Positions 60,091 to 64,000 of a DNA stretch of 64,000 nucleotides are shown one piece after another (the first letter of the stretch is position 1; every line of letters starts with the position of its first letter). The position numbers and the translations under genes were made by a program. This stretch comes from Triticum aestivum (taxonomy: Eukaryota; Streptophyta; Magnoliopsida; Poales; Poaceae), in contig NC_057813.1 in assembly GCF_018294505.1 (NCBI RefSeq), positions 321,887,955 through 321,951,954 of the forward strand, written 5' to 3'. The notes beneath the pieces were generated by a model that ran no database searches, had not been told where the DNA came from, and worked only from the letters and a program-made list of their open reading frames with translations.

Positions 60091-61001
60091 TGTCGGTGAT
60101 CTGGGAACGGGGGTCCCTAGACTTGCCTGCCTGCAGCCTACAGCGTGGCTCAAGGGGCGGCCCAGCACGGCCCATCTTCATAAGCACGAGCTCAAGACCC
60201 TCGCGAGGGGCCAAGCCTCGCGGGATGGATGACAAGGAGCTTCCTCAGGCACGACCTCATCAGGCTGGCTCGCGAGGAGGCGGAGAGATCAAGGTGGGGT
60301 ACCTCACGAGGTGCCCGTGACGCAAGCCATGACGACCAAGGGCGCCAGGCGGGCGCCAGCCCATGCAGTGTCCTCCTTTCCTCTTTGGTGCAAAGGGAGC
60401 AAGCGCAGGCGAGAGCATCAAGCAAAGGCATCCGTTTCGGTGCAACAAGACCAAGACCGTCACAACAGCAGGAAGGAGGTCATTGTGGCGCCCAAGCTGG
60501 CGTCACCACCAGAGCCTTTGACAGGCGAGGACCAACTTTAGTCAGGATAAGTGTACTAGATGTTCCCCTTCAAAATGGCCAATTGTTGGTGCCCTTCCCG
60601 CTCAATATTTGGGAAGAGGCCCAGGGCCTTTGCCTATAAATAGGACTAGCCACCCACAAGGTAGAAAAAAGAGGGATCATCAGCTATAAACCAGCAGAGA
60701 AAGAGCGACTGAACTCCCCCGAGCAGTTTAGTGCACCAGCCAAGAACAGACCCTCGCGAGGCTGTTCTTCCTTGTATTGTTCATCATCAGCCCAAGAGGC
60801 AATCCACCACACCACAAACTAGAGTAGGGTATTACACCACAATGGTGGCCCGAACTAGTATAAACCCTGTGTCTCTTGTGTTGTTCCTTTCATAGCTTAG
60901 ATCCTAGCGAGGCGGTGGGGTGCAGGTAGGTAGAGGGCGAAATCTCCGCGCGCACCCCAGTGTTTGAATCTAGAGGGTCTGCCGGAACCCGAAATCCGAC
61001 A
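60091..61001 (+). repeat. 3' LTR of Tat element
   Basis: 911 bp, preceded by the polypurine tract and followed by TSD AATAG. TATAAATA at 60635-60642. Confidence 0.93.
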
Positions 61002-61006
61002 AATAG

Positions 61007-61090
61007 CCATAAGTATTGTGACATAACGTGTAATAACATCCCATAATGCAATAAATATCGAGATAAAAGCATGAGGCAAAATGGACGTAT
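61007..61090 (-). repeat. LTR fragment of another family, part 2
   Basis: Continues 52346 after removal of the Tat element. It ends at GGACGTATA, a decayed form of the GGACGTATCA terminus expected for a TGATACGTCC LTR start. This LTR interrupts the reading frame that continues at 61091. Confidence 0.65.
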
Positions 61091-61792
61091 AACACCCCTT
61101 TCGTACGACACTTGAAGGAAGTCACTAAGTACCTGAATATTGGACTACCAAGCTTCACTGGGACCTTCTCTGCAACTTTACCGGAAGAGGCGCGCTGGAA
61201 GATCAAAGTTCGTGTACCTGGAAGGACGTTTGCGCCAACAACAGAGCCCATTGATTTTTACTTGGATGCACCAAGTTGGAACTTGGGAAAGAGCATGGCA
61301 GCCCACATCACTTTTGGACGCATATGTTAAGTGTATCACAAGGAGCTTGAAGACACTATCTATCAGATATGTGGACGCCGAGACGAGGAATGGGAGATGA
61401 TTCGTACCAGGAAAGATGGATCAATTGCAGCTTACATTCAGGAGATGGGTGACCACATTCGTCGATACAAGAATCAGATGTGCTCCATCATGAAGAAGAC
61501 CAAGAAGCTGATTAAGAAGAATATCAAGCTAGAATAGGAACTCAAGTCAACATGTGATGGATATGAAGAAGATATTGCTGTACTACTAGAGAAGCCTGAA
61601 GATTTGAAGAGAAAGCTAGGACTATCCGTGGAGAACCATAAGCGGGAACTTGAAGTGGAGATCCGTTCGGAGGACTACATCATCTTGGACGACACTGACA
61701 TGGACAGTGATGCAAATGATGACAGTGATGATGACTACGTAGATGAAGCTGGATCAGATATCGTGGAGTCTTCCACCGATCAAAATTTCTAG
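61091..61792 (+). pseudogene. Extra ORF upstream of gag (5'-truncated, two stops)
   Basis: One frame is open from the LTR boundary (reading PFVRHLKEVTKYLNIG) to the TAG at 61790-61792, interrupted by a TAA near 61328 and a TAG at 61535-61537. After an N-terminal part with GRTFAPTTEPIDFYLD it shows a helical, Lys/Glu-rich coiled coil (about 61340-61640), then an acidic end rich in Asp and Ser (DDTDMDSDANDDSDDDYVDE). I have seen similar upstream frames in Triticeae Gypsy elements but know no function. Its start lies beyond the inserted LTR. Confidence 0.6.
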
Positions 61793-61989
61793 ACGACCAC
61801 CATGTTACTAGTAGCATTTTTTCAAGTAGTTAGCTTCGATCGATTTGTAATCATAGTTAGATTTTAGTGTGAACCTTGTTTGATATTGAATGAAGTGAAT
61901 TGATTGTATTTGCCTCATGTGCATATGGGTAGTGAAATCTCTCTTAGGCCTTATTCTATTCTATTTTCTCACCCCCTCTAACCCATCAG
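61793..61989 (+). other. Spacer between extra ORF and gag
   Basis: AT-rich 197 bp, ending CCCCCTCTAACCCATCAG before the gag ATG. The pyrimidine-rich end followed by CAG resembles a splice acceptor. No other element seen. Confidence 0.4.
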
Positions 61990-64000
61990 ATGCTTCCGAG
62001 ACGTGACACTGGATTCATGTTCCCACCAGAGCTCACCCAATTGATCCAGCAGCAGAATGCCTTGATCCAGATGCTAGTGCAGAATCAGAATCAGAACCAA
62101 GGCAACAACAACAACAACCCACCGCCACCACCCCCTATTGACAACCTAGCGCGTTTACTGAGGTTAAATCCATCAATGTTCTCTAGCAGCACCGAGACGA
62201 TTGTTGCTGATGACTGGCTCCGCAAGATTCGAAGGGAGCTGACTACTGCAGGATGCACTGATGCGGAGAGAGTGTGCTTTGCCGCGCATCATCTTGATGG
62301 ACCCGCAGCATCTTGGTGGGAGAACTTCACCACCACTTACCCCGTTGATACAGTTACATGAGATCAGTTTCAGTAGGCTTTCCGCACCACCCATGTTTCA
62401 GCTGGAGCTATGAGCATGAAGAAGTGGAAATTTCGCAACTTGCGCCAAGGGAGTCGTACAGTAGGACAGTATGTGGATGACTTCAGCAAGTTAGCCCGTT
62501 ATGCCCCACATGATGTGGCCACAGATGCCGCGAAGCAGGAGAAGTTTCTTGAGGGACTTAATGATGAGCTAAGCATGTAGTTGATGGTGGCAACTTTCAA
62601 CAACTACCAGGAGTTGGTATACAGGGTCCTCATGATAGAAGGCAAGCAACAAAATATTGATAACCGCAAGAGGAAGTATGGACAGGGGAGGTACACTTCT
62701 GGAGCTCAGCAGAAGCCCCGCTATTCCCCGGACTCGGGAGGACATACTTATAACCATGGAGGATATACGCACAATGGAGGAAGTTCGCACAACCACAGTG
62801 GCCCTAAGAATGGAAATGAGAATGGAGGAAGCAACAGTAAGAATTGTTCCAACCCCGCAACACCAGCCAAGAGGGATCTGAGTCACATTACTTGTTTCAA
62901 GTGCGGGAAGACCGGACATTACGCCACTGAATGTCCTGAAGCAAAGAATGGAAATGACAATGGAAGTTCTGCAAAGAAGTCCAACCTCTTCACCAAAGGT
63001 CAGGTGAACCATGTCAGTGTGGAGGAAATTGAGGAGCAGCCCGACGCAGTTGTTGGTAAGTTTTTGATTAATGCATTTACAATACTTGTTCTTTTAGATA
63101 CTGGTGCATCTCATTCATTCATATCAAGGGGATTTGTGGATAAGTATAAGTTACCAAAAGTAGCCCTTAAGTCACCTATGTTAGTAAGTTCCCCAGGAGC
63201 GGAGTATATGGCTAGTAGGGGATGCTATCAGTTGCCAGTAACCATAGGTAGACATGTTTTCCCCACCGATCTGATTGTCCTTGAGTCACAAGGATTGAAT
63301 GTGATACTAGGCATGGATTGGATATCCAAATATGAGGGAAACATCTATTGCGCCAGTAAATCAATTCTTCTCACCACCCGGGAAGGAAAGAGGATCATGT
63401 ATGTGTCTAGGCATGCGCCGAGGAGGTCTCAGGTGAATTCCTTATCAGGAATTTTTCAGGAGGAAGTACCAGTGGTGAAGGATTTTCCCGATGTATTTCC
63501 GAAAGAGTTACCAGGCATGCCACCAGATTGAGATATTGAGTTTTTGATTGAGTTATTGCCAGGAACCAGATCAATATCAAAGAGACCGTATCTGATGCCC
63601 GCAAATGATCCGGAGGAAATTAAGAAGTAGATTAAGGAGTTACCGGAGAAAGGTTATATTCGACCGAGTTCATCACCTTGTGGAGCCCCAGTGCTTCTAG
63701 TGGAGAAGAAGGATGGATCTTTGAGGATGGTTGTTGATTATCATGCGCTAAATGAGGTGAAGATCAAGAAAAAATACCCTCTACTGATGATCAATGATTT
63801 TTTGACCAGTTACGGGGAGCTAAGGTTTTCTCCAAGATCGATCTTCGATCAGATTATCACCAGCTGAAGATCCGAGAGGAGGATATACCTAAGACCGCAT
63901 TTTCCACGAGGTATGGGCTATATGAGTACACAGTTATGTCATTTGGTTTGACTAATGCCCCTGCCTATTTCATTAGTATGATGAACAAGGTGTTCATGGA
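61990..64000 (+). pseudogene. Gag-Pol of Tekay/Del-like element (broken, cut by window end)
   Basis: The Gag starts MLPRRDTGF, with Gln/Asn and Pro runs (about residues 25-55) and the retrotrans-gag core (WLRKIRRELTTAGC, FAAHHLDGPAASWWENF). Stops at about 62359, 62373 and 62578 interrupt it. A CCHC knuckle CFKCGKTGHYATEC (about 62893) and the protease LLDTGASHSFIS (about 63092) follow, then a TGA near 63529 and a TAG near 63628. The reverse transcriptase begins at about 63640 ([21 protein letters not shown]), has a frameshift near 63800 and reaches the FGLTNAP motif near 63943 before the window ends. The stops fit CAG/CGA/TGG codons changed by C-to-T or G-to-A. Confidence 0.8.

Larger units (their letters stand above)
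52347..61001 (+). mobile_element. Tat-lineage Ty3/Gypsy element with antisense gene
   Basis: LTRs 52347-53255 (909 bp) and 60091-61001 (911 bp), ends TGTCGGTG and AATCCGACA, TSD AATAG at 52342-52346 and 61002-61006. The primer site is TGGCGCGCCAGGTAGGGG (53258-53275) and the polypurine tract GCCCGGGGGCTAC (60078-60090). Gag, protease, reverse transcriptase, RNase H, a second RNase H and integrase lie in order in broken frames. A second, archaeal-type RNase H after the normal one is diagnostic for the Tat lineage. Pol is followed by a 2.1-kb tail with a minisatellite and an antisense gene. The internal DNA is GC-rich (strong third-position GC), unlike its neighbours. Confidence 0.9.
61091..64000 (+). 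mobile_element. Tekay/Del-like Ty3/Gypsy element, partial and decayed
   Basis: Internal part of an element on the plus strand: an extra upstream frame, gag, protease and the start of reverse transcriptase, cut by the window end. The 5' LTR is not present here; the left side is truncated by the LTR ending at 61090. Protease LLDTGASHSF and the Gag style fit Del/Tekay chromoviruses; the clade is inferred. Confidence 0.75.

Noticed and set aside
1..64000. Intact host protein-coding gene
   Set aside because: Every recognisable coding stretch belongs to a retrotransposon; the B3 frame lies between pol and the 3' LTR of one and is broken.

Overview
This window is intergenic DNA from a large plant genome. 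It looks like a Triticeae grass (wheat, Aegilops, barley or rye), because the LTR types are the ones I know from those genomes. I see no intact host gene. Almost every base belongs to nested LTR retrotransposons, and five of the insertions or joints can be fixed to the base from terminal repeats, target-site duplications (TSDs) or breakpoint homology.

Layout. (1) 1-7460 is a pol-less LTR element with TGATACGTCTCC-type LTRs (Sabrina/WHAM-like, name tentative) and a tRNA-Asp primer site. (2) Its 3' part plus 361 bp of flanking DNA (3021-7821) is repeated in tandem as 7822-37797 with a 3-bp microhomology joint. The second copy is split by a 25.2-kb insertion at 9164-34333 (TSD GTCTT). (3) That insertion is a gag-only Copia element with Sirevirus hallmarks and 2615-bp LTRs. 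It contains a CRM-like Ty3/Gypsy chromovirus on the minus strand (13033-20895, TSD ACTCA) with an open 1706-residue polyprotein, and a non-coding LTR element on the minus strand (24057-30286, TSD ATTAG) that carries two tRNA-like relics. (4) 35752-37435 is the last LTR of the duplicated element, followed by about 3.1 kb of unassigned repeat-like DNA. (5) 40550-51392 is a minus-strand element (called X here) with a 'putative gypsy-type transposon' gene. It is split by a second, badly decayed copy of the CRM-like element (41441-49216, TSD TCGCC). (6) 51393-61090 is an LTR fragment of another family, split by an 8.7-kb Tat-lineage Ty3/Gypsy element (52347-61001, TSD AATAG). (7) 61091-64000 is a decayed Tekay/Del-like Ty3/Gypsy element with an extra upstream reading frame, cut by the window end.

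The most interesting item is in the Tat element. Between pol and the 3' LTR, on the opposite strand, lies a compact gene (59790 down to 59011) with its own TATA box, an AT-hook and a plant B3 DNA-binding domain, broken by one in-frame stop. Other points are a full-length CRM-like polyprotein whose first integrase catalytic Asp is Asn, a polyprotein C-terminus encoded inside the LTR, two tRNA-like relics, several minisatellites, and nonsense mutations in three decayed elements that mostly fit C-to-T (or G-to-A) change.

Family names come from recognition, not from a database search. Divergence statements are counts by eye.
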